Shown here: one piece after another, positions 34,738 to 44,108 of the stretch
Position numbering within the stretch: position 1 is the stretch's first letter
Layout: every line of letters starts with the position of its first letter
Assembly (NCBI GenBank): GCA_903850335.1
Contig: CAINLJ010000135.1
Span: forward strand, 1 to 64,000
DNA: 64,000 nt
DNA from: an uncultured Bacteroidia bacterium
Lineage (GTDB): Bacteria > Bacteroidota > Bacteroidia > Bacteroidales > Prolixibacteraceae
Direction of reading: 5' to 3'
Program-made: the position numbers and the translations under genes
The notes under the pieces: generated by a model
The model's database searches: none
What the model was told of the DNA's origin: nothing
The model's input: the letters and a program-made list of their open reading frames with translations, nothing else

Positions 34738-35112
34738 ATGGAAATTACTAAACCGAAAAAAATATTCATTGTCGATGATGATGATATGCTCACTGAGGCG
34801 TTGTCAGATTATTTGACACGGAAAGCAAATCATAAGATAAGTATATTCTCTACCGGAGAGGATTGTATGAAGCATCTTTCGGAGAACCCGGATGTTATAA
34901 TTCTTGATTTTTACCTGAATACTGTAAAAAAAGATGCAGCCAACGGCCTCGAAGTCCTGGAAGCTTTTCGTAAACACTTGCCTGACACACGGTTTATCAT
35001 GCTGTCCAGTCAGGAAAGCTACGCCACGGCGGCACGAACAATCCAGAAAGGTGCAGAACAATATGTCATAAAGGATGATGATGCTTTTCAGAAAATTGCA
35101 GATTTAATTTAG
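34738..35112 (+). CDS. Receiver-only (CheY-like) response regulator
   Basis: This 124-residue protein is a single receiver domain: VDDDD for magnesium binding, phospho-acceptor Asp57 in VIILDFYLN, the switch Ser in IMLSSQE and Lys in YVIKDDD. The ATG at 34738 is preferred over a TTG at 34717 because it follows AAAAAAGG and starts the domain. It lacks any DNA-binding output. It is encoded 56 bases after a hybrid kinase that ends with an HPt domain, so it is most likely the last receiver of that phosphorelay. It would act through protein contacts, for example on another kinase, or serve as a phosphate sink. Confidence 0.9.
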   Translation: MEITKPKKIFIVDDDDMLTEALSDYLTRKANHKISIFSTGEDCMKHLSENPDVIILDFYLNTVKKDAANGLEVLEAFRKHLPDTRFIMLSSQESYATAARTIQKGAEQYVIKDDDAFQKIADLI

Positions 35113-35152
35113 AATTACATTGCTATCTTTCTGATAATTAAAAGTATGACCT

Positions 35153-37549
35153 ATGAAAAAGCTTTTTAAATTTATCGGGATTTTTATCGGGATAGTAATC
35201 ATTTGCGGATTAATTTTTATTCGCGATTTAAAAACCAAGGCCTTACCGGATTACAATAAAAACATAAAACTGTCCGGATTAATTGCTGATGTAACTGTCC
35301 TGCGGGATTCATTTGCAATTCCCCATATTTATGCAGAAAACGAACATGATCTTTACCTCGCCGTTGGTTATGCTATGGCTCAGGACAGACTCTGGCAGAT
35401 GGATCTGCTTCGCCGCGTTACTCAGGGCCGTTTGTCGGAGATTCTGGGAAAGGAACTGATTGATGCGGATATGCTTTTCCGTTCATTACGTTTTACCGAA
35501 AAATCACGAAAAGTTTTGGGTGCTGCAGATTCAAACATGCGGTCATGCGTTGAATCCTTTGCTGAAGGAGTGAACCAATTTATCAGTCAGGCGGGAAACA
35601 ATCTTCCTCCGGAATTTGGCATTCTCGGTTATAAACCAGAACAATGGCTTCCGGAACATTCCTTAAATCTGATAGGGTATATGGCCTGGGATCTTTCAAC
35701 AGGCTGGACAACTGAAGTCCTACTCGATCAGATGAGACGGAAAATTGGTTCTGATCTTTCCAAATATATGCTTCCGGATATGGATTCAGTGCACAAAACT
35801 GTCATTTATCCGGATTTTAAATTGGATAAAAGTACCGCTGAAGTTCTTACCAAACTTTCGAACACAACTTCGGTTGTGGAAGAGCTCGGATTGGACGTTT
35901 TTCAAGGCAGTAACAATTGGGCAGTTTCCGGCAAGAAAAGCACAACCGGCAAACCCTTGCTTGCCAATGATATGCACCTGGGTTTGAATATTCCTGGGAT
36001 CTGGTACCAAATGCACCAGGTAATTCCCGGAAAACTTAACGTAACAGGTGTTGTTTTACCCGGGCAGCCCATGGTCATTGCCGGCCACAACGATTCAATT
36101 GCATGGGGATTTACAAATGTAATGACTGATGATGCCGATTTCTATCAGGAAACCATCAACCCGCAAAATTCGGATCAGTACAAATTGAACGGAGCCTGGA
36201 AAGATCTAACTAAGGTGGAGGAAAAAATTAGGATCAAGGGTGGCGATTCCATACTTCGTGTTATCCGGTTTACTCACCGGGGACCTATTGTTTCAGAACT
36301 GAAAAGCTTGAAAGATAAGGTCATATCGATGAAATGGCTTGGTAATGAAACCAGTAATGAGATAAAATCTGTTTATTTGCTGAACCGTGCTTCAAACTGG
36401 ACTGATTTCAGGAATGCACTACGAACCTTCGTATCAGTTAATCAAAATGCAGTTTACGCCGATGTACGTGGAAATATTGGACTTCAGTCAACAATCGGGA
36501 TTCCGATCCGTGAGGGCAACCGCACCCTGGTAAATCCCGGTGATACTACTTGCTATGACTGGAAAGGCCTCGTACCCTTCGAGGAATTGCCTTACACGTA
36601 CAACCCCGAATGCGGATATGTTGCCTCAGCGAACTGCAAAACTGCACCTGCTGATTATCCTTATTACATCAGCGATTGGTACATTTTGCCTTATCGCATG
36701 GACCGAATTGTTGAGTTACTAAAGGAGAAGGAGAAATTATCTCCGGAAGATTTTAAAAGAATGCAAGGTGATCAGAAATCTAAATTGGCAGAAAAATTCA
36801 CTCGCTACTTCCTGTCACACCTTACCACCAAAAGCGGATTGTCAGAGCCGGAAAAGAAGGTTTATGAACTTATGAAAAACTGGGATTTCACGATGCTCAA
36901 AGAACGTGCTGAGCCCCTTATCTTCGAAAAATGGTATTACCTCACCGGTGTTAATCTGGTTAAGGATCAAATGGATTCATTACTGTTTTCGCAATTTGTG
37001 GGTCAGAAAATATTTTTCGAAAACTTTATGGAGAACATGCGGATTACACCCAGTAACGCCTGGTCCGATGACATAAAAACCAAAGAGTTGACTGAGACAT
37101 TCAGCGATATCATCGGACTCTCATTTCAGGAAACTGTCAGGGAACTCGGTTCAGAGTTTGGCGCCGAACCAGCAGGCTGGAAATGGGGAAATCCGCATAC
37201 CATCACGCTGGCTCATCCTTTGTCGAGAGTCAGGATTCTGGATCGGGTATTCAACCTCAACCGGGGTCCTTATTCTGTAGGAGGGAGTTTCCATACAGTC
37301 AGTCCTTACGAAAATCCGCTGAATAAGTACTCCGAAGTCAATCATGGCGCCTCGGAGCGGCATATTTTTGATGCTGGCAACTGGGATCGTTCGCTCACAA
37401 TAATCCCAACCGGAATTTCTGGTATTCCGGCCAGTAAACATTATTGCGATCAAACGGAATCGTATGTGACAAACAAATATCATTCTGATTTTGTCACCCC
37501 GGCCAAGGTGGAAGCAGCAATGCAATACAAGATGAAGTTTACCCGATAA
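35153..37549 (+). CDS. Penicillin acylase family amidase (S45, Ntn hydrolase)
   Basis: This 798-residue precursor has an N-terminal membrane anchor or signal (about 4-24) and the full penicillin acylase layout: an alpha chain to about 251, then the autoprocessing site GSNNWAVS, where Ser253 becomes the N-terminal nucleophile of the beta chain. Other conserved segments are GKPLLANDMHLG, GVVLPGQPMVIAGHN and NHGASERHIFD near the end. The enzyme acts in the periplasm on N-acyl bonds. Natural roles of this family include cleavage of acyl-homoserine lactones, N-acyl amino acids and phenylacetyl amides. It follows the receiver gene by 40 bases and may be in the same transcript. It is the third amidase-type protein within 8 kb. 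Confidence 0.93.
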   Translation: MKKLFKFIGIFIGIVIICGLIFIRDLKTKALPDYNKNIKLSGLIADVTVLRDSFAIPHIYAENEHDLYLAVGYAMAQDRLWQMDLLRRVTQGRLSEILGKELIDADMLFRSLRFTEKSRKVLGAADSNMRSCVESFAEGVNQFISQAGNNLPPEFGILGYKPEQWLPEHSLNLIGYMAWDLSTGWTTEVLLDQMRRKIGSDLSKYMLPDMDSVHKTVIYPDFKLDKSTAEVLTKLSNTTSVVEELGLDVFQGSNNWAVSGKKSTTGKPLLANDMHLGLNIPGIWYQMHQVIPGKLNVTGVVLPGQPMVIAGHNDSIAWGFTNVMTDDADFYQETINPQNSDQYKLNGAWKDLTKVEEKIRIKGGDSILRVIRFTHRGPIVSELKSLKDKVISMKWLGNETSNEIKSVYLLNRASNWTDFRNALRTFVSVNQNAVYADVRGNIGLQSTIGIPIREGNRTLVNPGDTTCYDWKGLVPFEELPYTYNPECGYVASANCKTAPADYPYYISDWYILPYRMDRIVELLKEKEKLSPEDFKRMQGDQKSKLAEKFTRYFLSHLTTKSGLSEPEKKVYELMKNWDFTMLKERAEPLIFEKWYYLTGVNLVKDQMDSLLFSQFVGQKIFFENFMENMRITPSNAWSDDIKTKELTETFSDIIGLSFQETVRELGSEFGAEPAGWKWGNPHTITLAHPLSRVRILDRVFNLNRGPYSVGGSFHTVSPYENPLNKYSEVNHGASERHIFDAGNWDRSLTIIPTGISGIPASKHYCDQTESYVTNKYHSDFVTPAKVEAAMQYKMKFTR

Positions 37550-37581
37550 TAACTTAAAGTGTTTTTCAGAAAATGGCCGGT

Positions 37582-38631
37582 CTAATTTAATTTAACAAAT
37601 TCCACCCTTCTGTTATTTGCCTTCCCTTCAGGTGTATCGTTGTCACTTATTGGTTTAGTGTCACCATAACCTTTGGTGGTGAGCCTTTCGGAACTGACGC
37701 CAAGTTTCACAAGTTCTGCTTTAACCGCCTCTGCCCTTTGTTGGGATAAGGCGGCATTATGTTGTGATGTACCTGTTTTATCGGTATGGCCTCCTACTTC
37801 AAACTTTAAATCAGCATTATCCTTCATTACCTGCACGATCATGTTCAGCGTTCCCATGCTCTCAGGTTTAATCGTAGCCTTATCGATATAAAAATTTATT
37901 CCATGTGTAATAATCCTGGATTCCGTAAATTTCTTGCCAATAACATTCATTCCTCCTCCTGAGGCAATTTTTACATTCGAAAAAATAACCGGAGCTTCTG
38001 CCGAGGCGATCCCTCCAAATTTCACAGATCTTGGTTCAAAGGATATGTCAGGCATTACTAAAACACGGTACTGGTCCAGATAACATTTGATCTGTTTATT
38101 CTTGTAAATGATCGCAATATGATGCCATGTATTCAAATAACCTGACTCACTAAGACTCTTATCGGGATACTCTGCACGGAAATCATTCGAAAAATAGGAT
38201 GTGCTTACACTCCCGGAACCACTAAATGTTATTATTCCTTCAATGTCATTCGCGGGATCCTCTGATTCAAAAAAGACATTTATCCCGTATTGATTCCCAT
38301 CCGTTATAATATAATCACACTCTACTGTAAATGGGTCCGTTAGATAAGCAGTTGTCTTCATACGTGGTGAAACCTTTCCAAAATTTCCGTCAGTAATCAC
38401 CAATGAGCTGGTTTCCTTGATTTTATTGATTACTGCCTGACCATTTTCAAGTTTCCAGTGCGAAGGGAATTCGCCATCCTGATCGGTTAGGAACTGATCT
38501 TCAAATAATATCTTATCACCTGGGACGAAGTCATAATTCTGATAACTTTTAAAAGGTTGACTTTCCTGTGAAGAGGCAGACAATAAAGAGAAGCAAAAAA
38601 ATATGGTTCCAATAGAGAGTAGTTTTTTCAT
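37582..38631 (-). CDS. OmpA-family outer membrane/peptidoglycan-binding protein
   Basis: The 349-residue protein has a signal peptide (cleavage near SASS, residue 21). The middle (about 35-235) is a beta-sandwich resembling a LamG/DUF1080-type fold, without an OmpA barrel. A C-terminal OmpA domain (about 240-349) contains VGGHTDKTGTSQHNAALS, QRAEAVKAEL, TTKGYGDTKPISDN and NNRRVEF, which bind diaminopimelate in peptidoglycan. It probably tethers the outer membrane or a surface domain to the cell wall. It has an excellent promoter 30-60 bases upstream and converges on the penicillin acylase gene. Confidence 0.92.
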   Translation of the reverse strand: MKKLLSIGTIFFCFSLLSASSQESQPFKSYQNYDFVPGDKILFEDQFLTDQDGEFPSHWKLENGQAVINKIKETSSLVITDGNFGKVSPRMKTTAYLTDPFTVECDYIITDGNQYGINVFFESEDPANDIEGIITFSGSGSVSTSYFSNDFRAEYPDKSLSESGYLNTWHHIAIIYKNKQIKCYLDQYRVLVMPDISFEPRSVKFGGIASAEAPVIFSNVKIASGGGMNVIGKKFTESRIITHGINFYIDKATIKPESMGTLNMIVQVMKDNADLKFEVGGHTDKTGTSQHNAALSQQRAEAVKAELVKLGVSSERLTTKGYGDTKPISDNDTPEGKANNRRVEFVKLN

Positions 38632-38660
38632 GACAACATTTATTTAGCCAGTTATTGTTC

Positions 38661-38691
38661 CAAATATAATATGATTTTATAATTCTTCAAA
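38661..38691 (-). promoter_or_regulatory. Promoter of the OmpA-family gene (TTTG-N19-TATATTTG)
   Basis: On the minus strand TTTG (38691-38688) and TATATTTG (38668-38661) are separated by exactly 19 bases, an ideal Bacteroidota promoter. Initiation near 38655 gives a leader of about 25 bases. Confidence 0.85.
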
Positions 38692-38758
38692 CCTGGTAAA
38701 AAGAATCGCAAGTATGCTGATTTGAAATTCAAGTCATATCGGATTATGCCTGATTTAA

Positions 38759-38899
38759 TTATTTCAAGGCATTGTAAATTTTATCAACATCCTCATTGTT
38801 GGTTATAAATGAAGTACTTGCAAAATCAAATACCCAGGTATTACCTTCCTTAATCAAATGAACCACATGTCTGACAGGAATCTTTTTATTCCACTGTAA
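38759..38899 (-). pseudogene. C-terminal fragment of an unrecognised protein
   Basis: Reading the minus strand from 38899 to the stop at 38759-38761 gives 46 codons with protein-like content: KKIPVRHVVHLIKEGNTW, then VFDFASTSFITNNEDVDKI and YNALK. It begins directly after an in-frame stop, has no start codon or promoter, and overlaps the end of the panE remnant in another frame. It looks like the tail of a gene whose front was lost. The family is not recognised. Confidence 0.45.
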
Positions 38900-39372
38900 T
38901 TATTTTTATGGAAAATGCAAGTGCTAACTCATACACTTCTGTTAGCAAAGCTATCATCATATTTCTGGTTTCACTCAATTCCCTTAGTTCTCCACAGGTT
39001 GATCGCGTAATGGCAAATAACCCGCTAACACAAATGGAGATAAATTTCTTCCATAACTCTGCTTCAATATCATCTGATAATACCGAAGTAATGCCAGACG
39101 AATCAAACAGATCCTTAAGAATTTTTACCCTCTCACTCTCCGAATGATTAATTTCGCCAATTATTATTGTTGGAGTTACTCCAAAATGTCTGATTACGCC
39201 TGGTGATTTTAATGCGCTGATTGTCAGGCACAATCTTCCAACGATGTTCGCCTCGTTTAATTTTTCTTTCTATTCTTCAACAGCTGAAACTCCATTTTGC
39301 AGTGGCAGTACTATTGTATTCTCATTAACAGTAGACTTTAAATCTGTCAGATTATACTACTGTGTTTCCACT
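38886..39372 (-). pseudogene. panE: Broken 2-dehydropantoate 2-reductase (panE/apbA) remnant
   Basis: The minus strand encodes the middle of a ketopantoate reductase: VLPLQNGVSAVEE, a TAG stop, then KEKLNEANIVGRLCLTISA, KSPGVIRHFG, IIIGEINHSESERVKILKDL and DDIEAELWKKFI, the hinge and start of the C-terminal helical domain. A second in-frame TAG lies just before YNLTDLKS, near 39362. The N-terminal Rossmann domain (about 90 residues) and the last 70 or so residues are absent. The family makes pantoate for coenzyme A. The GH35 gene begins 60 bases beyond the remnant on the other strand, so the locus was truncated by a rearrangement. An active panE must lie elsewhere. Confidence 0.85.
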
Positions 39373-39432
39373 ATGTTTACCCAACACTTTTGCCTAACTT
39401 TACACCAAAATCAGGTTATTAAATCTTTTACA

Positions 39433-41241
39433 ATGCGAAAAATATTTACTCTTATTTTCCTTGTTGGAGTGTTAAGCGCTTTTGGTCAGGCTGACAGCCA
39501 CTCATTTGCTTTATCCAAACACGAATTTTTGCTTGACGGCAAGTCTTTTCAGATCATTTCCGGCGAGATGCATCCGGCACGTATACCGGTTCAATATTGG
39601 CGTCATCGCATCCGGATGGCAAAAGCAATGGGATGTAATACAATTGCCGCATATATATTCTGGAATTATCATGAATCATCGCATGGGATATTTGATTTTA
39701 AATCTGAGAATCACGATATAGCGCAGTTTATCCGTATAGTTAAGGAAGAAGGGCTCTGGCTGATACTTCGGCCGGGTCCGTACGTATGTGCAGAATGGGA
39801 ATTTGGCGGGCTTCCTTCCTATCTCCTAAAGATTCCTGATATTAAAGTTCGGTGCATGGATCCGCGTTATATTAAGGCTGTGGACCGGTATATCAAGGCA
39901 CTTGCCCTGCAGGTAAAAGATCTTCAGGTTAATAAAGGAGGTCCAATCCTTATGGTACAGGTCGAAAACGAATACGGAAGTTATGGTAATGATCGTCAAT
40001 ATTTGAAATGGATCCGTGACAGATGGAAAGAATATGGCATTCAGGTACCTTTTTACACGGCTGACGGGGCAACTCCTTTTATGCTGGAAGCGGGCTCATT
40101 GCCTGAGGCAGCCATTGGTCTTGATCCTGCTGCGAGTAGTTCGGAATTTGATGAGGCGACAAAGGCAAATCCCAATGTGCCCTCTTTTTGCAGTGAACTT
40201 TATCCCGGTTGGCTTACACATTGGGGAGAGAAATGGCAAAGGCCGGATACTGCAGCACTTTATAAAGATGTTAGATGGCTCATGGATCATAAAAAGTCGT
40301 TTAATTTTTATGTGATTCATGGAGGAACAAATTTTGGTTACTGGGCTGGGGCGAACGCATTTTCCCCTGTTCAATACCAACCCGATGTGACAAGTTATGA
40401 TTATGATGCTCCAATTAATGAGCAGGGTCAGGCTACTCCCAAGTATTATGCCTTGCGTAACCTATTGGCAAAATATCAACCGGATACAAAGAAAATTATC
40501 CCTGTTCCGGCTCAGCTTCCGGTTATAGAAATACCTGAGATCAGGTTTACCTCCTCGGCCTCAGTCTGGGATAATCTTCCTGCTCCAGCGATATCACCGC
40601 AGCCTAAACCCATGGAAATGTTCGATCAAAAAAATGGGTTTATACTTTATCGTACAACACTCACCGGGCACAAAAAAGGTAAACTGCGCATAACTGAACT
40701 TCACGATTACGCCACAATTTTTATTGATGGGAAATATGTTGGTAAACTCGACCGGGCGAAAGGCGAAAATAGTATAGAACTGCCAGAATCAACGAATGCT
40801 TTTCCTCAGCTTGACATCCTCGTTGAAGGAATGGGGCGGATTAATTTTGCGGAGTATATGATTGACCGTAAAGGGATCACGGAACGTGTATCGTTAAATG
40901 GCATGACTCTTATGAACTGGCAGGTTTATAATCTTCCTTTCACTGAAAAAGATTTGAAAAATCTCAAATATTCGTCGGTTGAGACAAATAAACCAGGAAT
41001 TTTCTACAAGGGCGAATTTGAATTGTCAGAAACGGGTGATACCTACCTGGATGTAAGTCTTTGGGAAAAAGGTTTAGTATGGATCAACGGTCATAACCTT
41101 GGAAGATACTGGAATATCGGACCGCAAAGGCAACTTTTTTGTCCGGCTCCCTGGCTTAAAAAGGGCAAGAATGAACTTGTGGTTCTCGATCTCCATCTTC
41201 TGAAGGCACAACCTTTGAAAGGTGTTAAACAGATGGAATAA
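39433..41241 (+). CDS. Exported GH35 beta-galactosidase
   Basis: I start this gene at the ATG at 39433; the open frame reaches back to 39244, but that part is antisense to the panE remnant. The 602-residue product begins with a signal peptide (MRKIFTLIFLVGVLSAFG). The GH35 TIM barrel spans about 25-350, with acid/base Glu180 in VQVENEYG and nucleophile Glu255 in CSELYPGW. Two beta-sandwich domains follow, with the typical WINGHNLGRYWNIGPQ near the end. GH35 enzymes release terminal beta-galactose, from side chains of pectin or xyloglucan or from host glycans. It is 87 bases upstream of the class V PLP enzyme gene. Confidence 0.95.
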   Translation: MRKIFTLIFLVGVLSAFGQADSHSFALSKHEFLLDGKSFQIISGEMHPARIPVQYWRHRIRMAKAMGCNTIAAYIFWNYHESSHGIFDFKSENHDIAQFIRIVKEEGLWLILRPGPYVCAEWEFGGLPSYLLKIPDIKVRCMDPRYIKAVDRYIKALALQVKDLQVNKGGPILMVQVENEYGSYGNDRQYLKWIRDRWKEYGIQVPFYTADGATPFMLEAGSLPEAAIGLDPAASSSEFDEATKANPNVPSFCSELYPGWLTHWGEKWQRPDTAALYKDVRWLMDHKKSFNFYVIHGGTNFGYWAGANAFSPVQYQPDVTSYDYDAPINEQGQATPKYYALRNLLAKYQPDTKKIIPVPAQLPVIEIPEIRFTSSASVWDNLPAPAISPQPKPMEMFDQKNGFILYRTTLTGHKKGKLRITELHDYATIFIDGKYVGKLDRAKGENSIELPESTNAFPQLDILVEGMGRINFAEYMIDRKGITERVSLNGMTLMNWQVYNLPFTEKDLKNLKYSSVETNKPGIFYKGEFELSETGDTYLDVSLWEKGLVWINGHNLGRYWNIGPQRQLFCPAPWLKKGKNELVVLDLHLLKAQPLKGVKQME

Positions 41242-41328
41242 AAATCATAGTTTTTCATAATTAATCCAGCTATAATTGCCGGCAGGATAATATTACAGAA
41301 TCAGAAAGCACTTTAGTCCTTACTTTCC

Positions 41329-42792
41329 ATGGAAGCTTATTTCGAAAAATACAGAAAAGGAATAGTTGGTATAGACCAGACATTTAATTCACCCTACGGT
41401 GAGAAGAAGATAGTCTATGCAGATTGGATTGCCAGCGGAAGGCTTTATTATCCAATCGAGGAGAGGATAACGAATCAATTTGGACCTTTTGTGGGGAACA
41501 CTCACACGGAAACAAGCGAGACAGGCACCTTAATGACAAAGGCTTACCATCTCGCACAAAAAAAAATTAAAGAGCATGTAAACGCGGGTCCAAATGATGT
41601 GATTATAAATGCCGGATCAGGCATGACGACTGTAATTAATAAATTTCAACGGATTCTGGGATTCAGGGCAATGCACAAAATAGACAAGCTGGACCGTTTG
41701 TCGGCGGAAGATCGTCCGGTTGTATTTATTACCCACATGGAGCATCATTCCAATCACACGTCATGGCTTGAGACTATCGCGGATGTTGTTCAACTTACGC
41801 CTGACAGTGAATTGCTTGTTGATCCTGGTCAACTTAAGTTTGAGCTTAAAAAATACCGCGACCGGAAGATGAAGATTGGTTCATTCACGGCATGCTCAAA
41901 CGTTACGGGTATATCAACTCCTTATCATAAAATGGCACGGATCATGCATGAAAACGGTGGTTTATGCTTTATTGATTTTGCTGCGTCTGCTCCTTATGTT
42001 AAGATTAATATGCATCCGGAGGATCCCCTTGAGGCTCTTGATGCGATCTTCTTTTCTCCCCATAAATTTCTTGGCGGACCAGGGAGTTCAGGAGTTTTGG
42101 TCTTTAACTCGGCCATATACAACAGTTCAGTTCCTGATAATCCGGGTGGAGGAACTGTCGACTGGACGAATCCATGGGGTGAATTTAAATATGTGGACGA
42201 TATTGAAACCCGGGAGGACGGTGGAACACCGCCATTTTTACAAACCATTCGAACAGCTCTCTGTATCGAACTGAAAAATCAGATGGGGGTTGAGAATATC
42301 GAAAACCGCGAGGTTGAACTGGTAAAGATCGCCTTCGCAGAGTTGGAAAAAATGGAAGAAATTCATGTTCTGGCAAACAACATCCCCGTGCGGTTGGGCA
42401 TCATATCTTTTTATATGGATCAACTTCATTTCAACCTCGCGGTTAAATTACTCAATGACAAATTTGGTATCCAGGTCCGGGGTGGATGTGCATGTGCCGG
42501 AACCTATGGACATTTCCTGCTTGATGTTAGTCATGACCAGTCTCACAGAATCACCGAAAGGATCAACTTTGGCGACCTGTCTCAGAAACCTGGCTGGATC
42601 AGGCTCTCTCTGCATCCGACAATGACCAACAATGAACTTTATTTTATACTCGATGGGATCAGACAAGTGCAGAAAAATCACCTGATCTGGGGGAAAGATT
42701 ATATTTACAACCGTAAAACGAATGAATTCAGACACTTCATGGAACCTGAAGACAAGACAGAACTAGTAAATGATTGGTTTATTCTGGATTAG
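41329..42792 (+). CDS. Class V aminotransferase-fold PLP enzyme (cysteine desulfurase-like)
   Basis: The 487-residue protein has the fold-type I PLP architecture of the NifS/isopenicillin N epimerase group. The PLP lysine is in FFSPHKFLGGPG. Other sites are THMEHHSNHTSW, TACSNVTGIST and CFIDFAASAPY with the Asp that contacts the pyridine nitrogen. A Cys-containing loop, RGGCACAGTYGH, sits where SufS-type desulfurases have their catalytic cysteine. It is longer than SufS (about 410), with an extra C-terminal tail. It could release sulfur from cysteine or a selenium/sulfinate analogue, but no suf or isc genes are nearby. The gene stands alone after GH35. Confidence 0.88.
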   Translation: MEAYFEKYRKGIVGIDQTFNSPYGEKKIVYADWIASGRLYYPIEERITNQFGPFVGNTHTETSETGTLMTKAYHLAQKKIKEHVNAGPNDVIINAGSGMTTVINKFQRILGFRAMHKIDKLDRLSAEDRPVVFITHMEHHSNHTSWLETIADVVQLTPDSELLVDPGQLKFELKKYRDRKMKIGSFTACSNVTGISTPYHKMARIMHENGGLCFIDFAASAPYVKINMHPEDPLEALDAIFFSPHKFLGGPGSSGVLVFNSAIYNSSVPDNPGGGTVDWTNPWGEFKYVDDIETREDGGTPPFLQTIRTALCIELKNQMGVENIENREVELVKIAFAELEKMEEIHVLANNIPVRLGIISFYMDQLHFNLAVKLLNDKFGIQVRGGCACAGTYGHFLLDVSHDQSHRITERINFGDLSQKPGWIRLSLHPTMTNNELYFILDGIRQVQKNHLIWGKDYIYNRKTNEFRHFMEPEDKTELVNDWFILD

Positions 42793-43039
42793 GCGACAAT
42801 TTTTGGTTTATTTCGTTTAGAAATTGTTTAAATTTTGTTTTTAGGTTCCGTTAGGAACTATCGGTCAGTAGAAAAATTCAATATAAATAGGCCTTTTTCC
42901 CCGTTCAGGACAAAACAAAGATCGTAAATTTGTATTTCTCCCGACAGATTGAGGCAGTGTTCCTTGTTACTGGCAATTGGTATCTTACAGCAATGAAATC
43001 TTCTACACAAATGGATCGTTCTAAAACCGATTTTAAGAT
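42793..43039. other. Intergenic region between convergent genes
   Basis: No gene is seen. A small hairpin, GTTCC gtta GGAAC (42845-42858), lies about 50 bases after the PLP enzyme gene but has no T run after it. The remainder is unstructured by eye. Confidence 0.35.
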
Positions 43040-43945
43040 CTAAATCTTTTTGTTTTCTCTTTTCAGAAAATAGTCAAGTGCCTTTTTAAAGTCTTTGGAT
43101 GACGATATTTGAAAAAAGTTTTTTGGAAGATGAGGTTGTTCCTGTTTGATCTGCCATCCGCTGACTAAAAATATTTTATTTGGAAAGGCCTTACGCTTTC
43201 TTTCGATTCTTTTGGCCAACGATCCAACTCCCTGCGAGACAACAAATGAAGTGAAAATGATCTGAAAAGGGAGGATCTCGTCAATCCTTAAAATGTCGCG
43301 GAAAGGAACTGAAGTTCCCAGATAAATTACTTCAAAATTGGCTTTCCGTGCCAGATAGTTATAAAATAACATTCCTATTTCATGAAATTCACCCTCAGGA
43401 AGATAGAATAAAATCCGGGGCAATAATTCGTCTGTCTTCTTCCGTTCACTATTTATTTCTACAATTAACTTTTGGCGAATGAGATTAGTAATAAAATGTT
43501 CCTGGGCAGGAATAATCGTACCTGAAAGCCAAAGGTTGCCAATAATCTCAAAAAATGGAAATATTAATTGCTCGATAGTAGCTTCAAATCCCAGATTTTT
43601 AACTGATGTTTCAAATATATGATTAAACCCGATCTCATCCACCTCAATCAGGACCTTTACCAGATTACTTGTTTGTGTAGCCAGTGAAGGGACTTGCTCA
43701 TTTAATTGAAGAATCAGTTCATTAATCTGATCTGGCTCCAGTTCAGCAATTTTTGAAATTTTATATCCGTTTTGATTCAACAGCGAAGTATTCATCAGCT
43801 TTACAAGATCCTCATCTGAATAATACCGGATATTGGTACTTGTGCGCTGAGGTTCAATTAAATGATATCGTTGTTCCCAAATCCTGATTGTGTGGGCTTT
43901 AATCCCCGATAATTTTTCCAGGTCCTTTATTGAATATGTTGACAT
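43040..43945 (-). CDS. MerR-family regulator with a B12-binding domain (CarH-like)
   Basis: This 301-residue protein has a MerR winged helix at 1-70 (YSIKDLEKLSGIKAHTIRIW), a four-helix bundle (about 90-165) and a Rossmann-like B12-binding domain (about 175-298). The bundle has Trp139 and Glu149-His150, the Wx9EH pattern that contacts the adenosyl group in Thermus CarH. The cobalamin domain has ExHxxG in EFHEIG, with His188 as lower ligand. All residues needed for an adenosyl-B12 photoreceptor are present. CarH tetramers repress carotenoid genes in the dark and fall apart in light. No carotenoid genes are in the window, so its targets are elsewhere or it has another regulon. Confidence 0.92.
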   Translation of the reverse strand: MSTYSIKDLEKLSGIKAHTIRIWEQRYHLIEPQRTSTNIRYYSDEDLVKLMNTSLLNQNGYKISKIAELEPDQINELILQLNEQVPSLATQTSNLVKVLIEVDEIGFNHIFETSVKNLGFEATIEQLIFPFFEIIGNLWLSGTIIPAQEHFITNLIRQKLIVEINSERKKTDELLPRILFYLPEGEFHEIGMLFYNYLARKANFEVIYLGTSVPFRDILRIDEILPFQIIFTSFVVSQGVGSLAKRIERKRKAFPNKIFLVSGWQIKQEQPHLPKNFFQISSSKDFKKALDYFLKRENKKI

Positions 43946-44108
43946 AGAAATAAAATAGTAACTGAATAATAATTAAAAATGATGGTTAAAGGTTCAATCA
44001 CAAGGGTCAGATTAATTCAGGCCAAAATAGTGAAATAAGCAATATTGATTGAGATTTTCCAAAGAAAATAAATAACTTATTTTGAAGCTTAACATAAGGT
44101 AAAATACA

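Noticed and set aside
39244-39432. N-terminal extension of the GH35 frame
   Set aside because: It is antisense to the panE remnant and precedes a normal signal peptide that starts at 39433.
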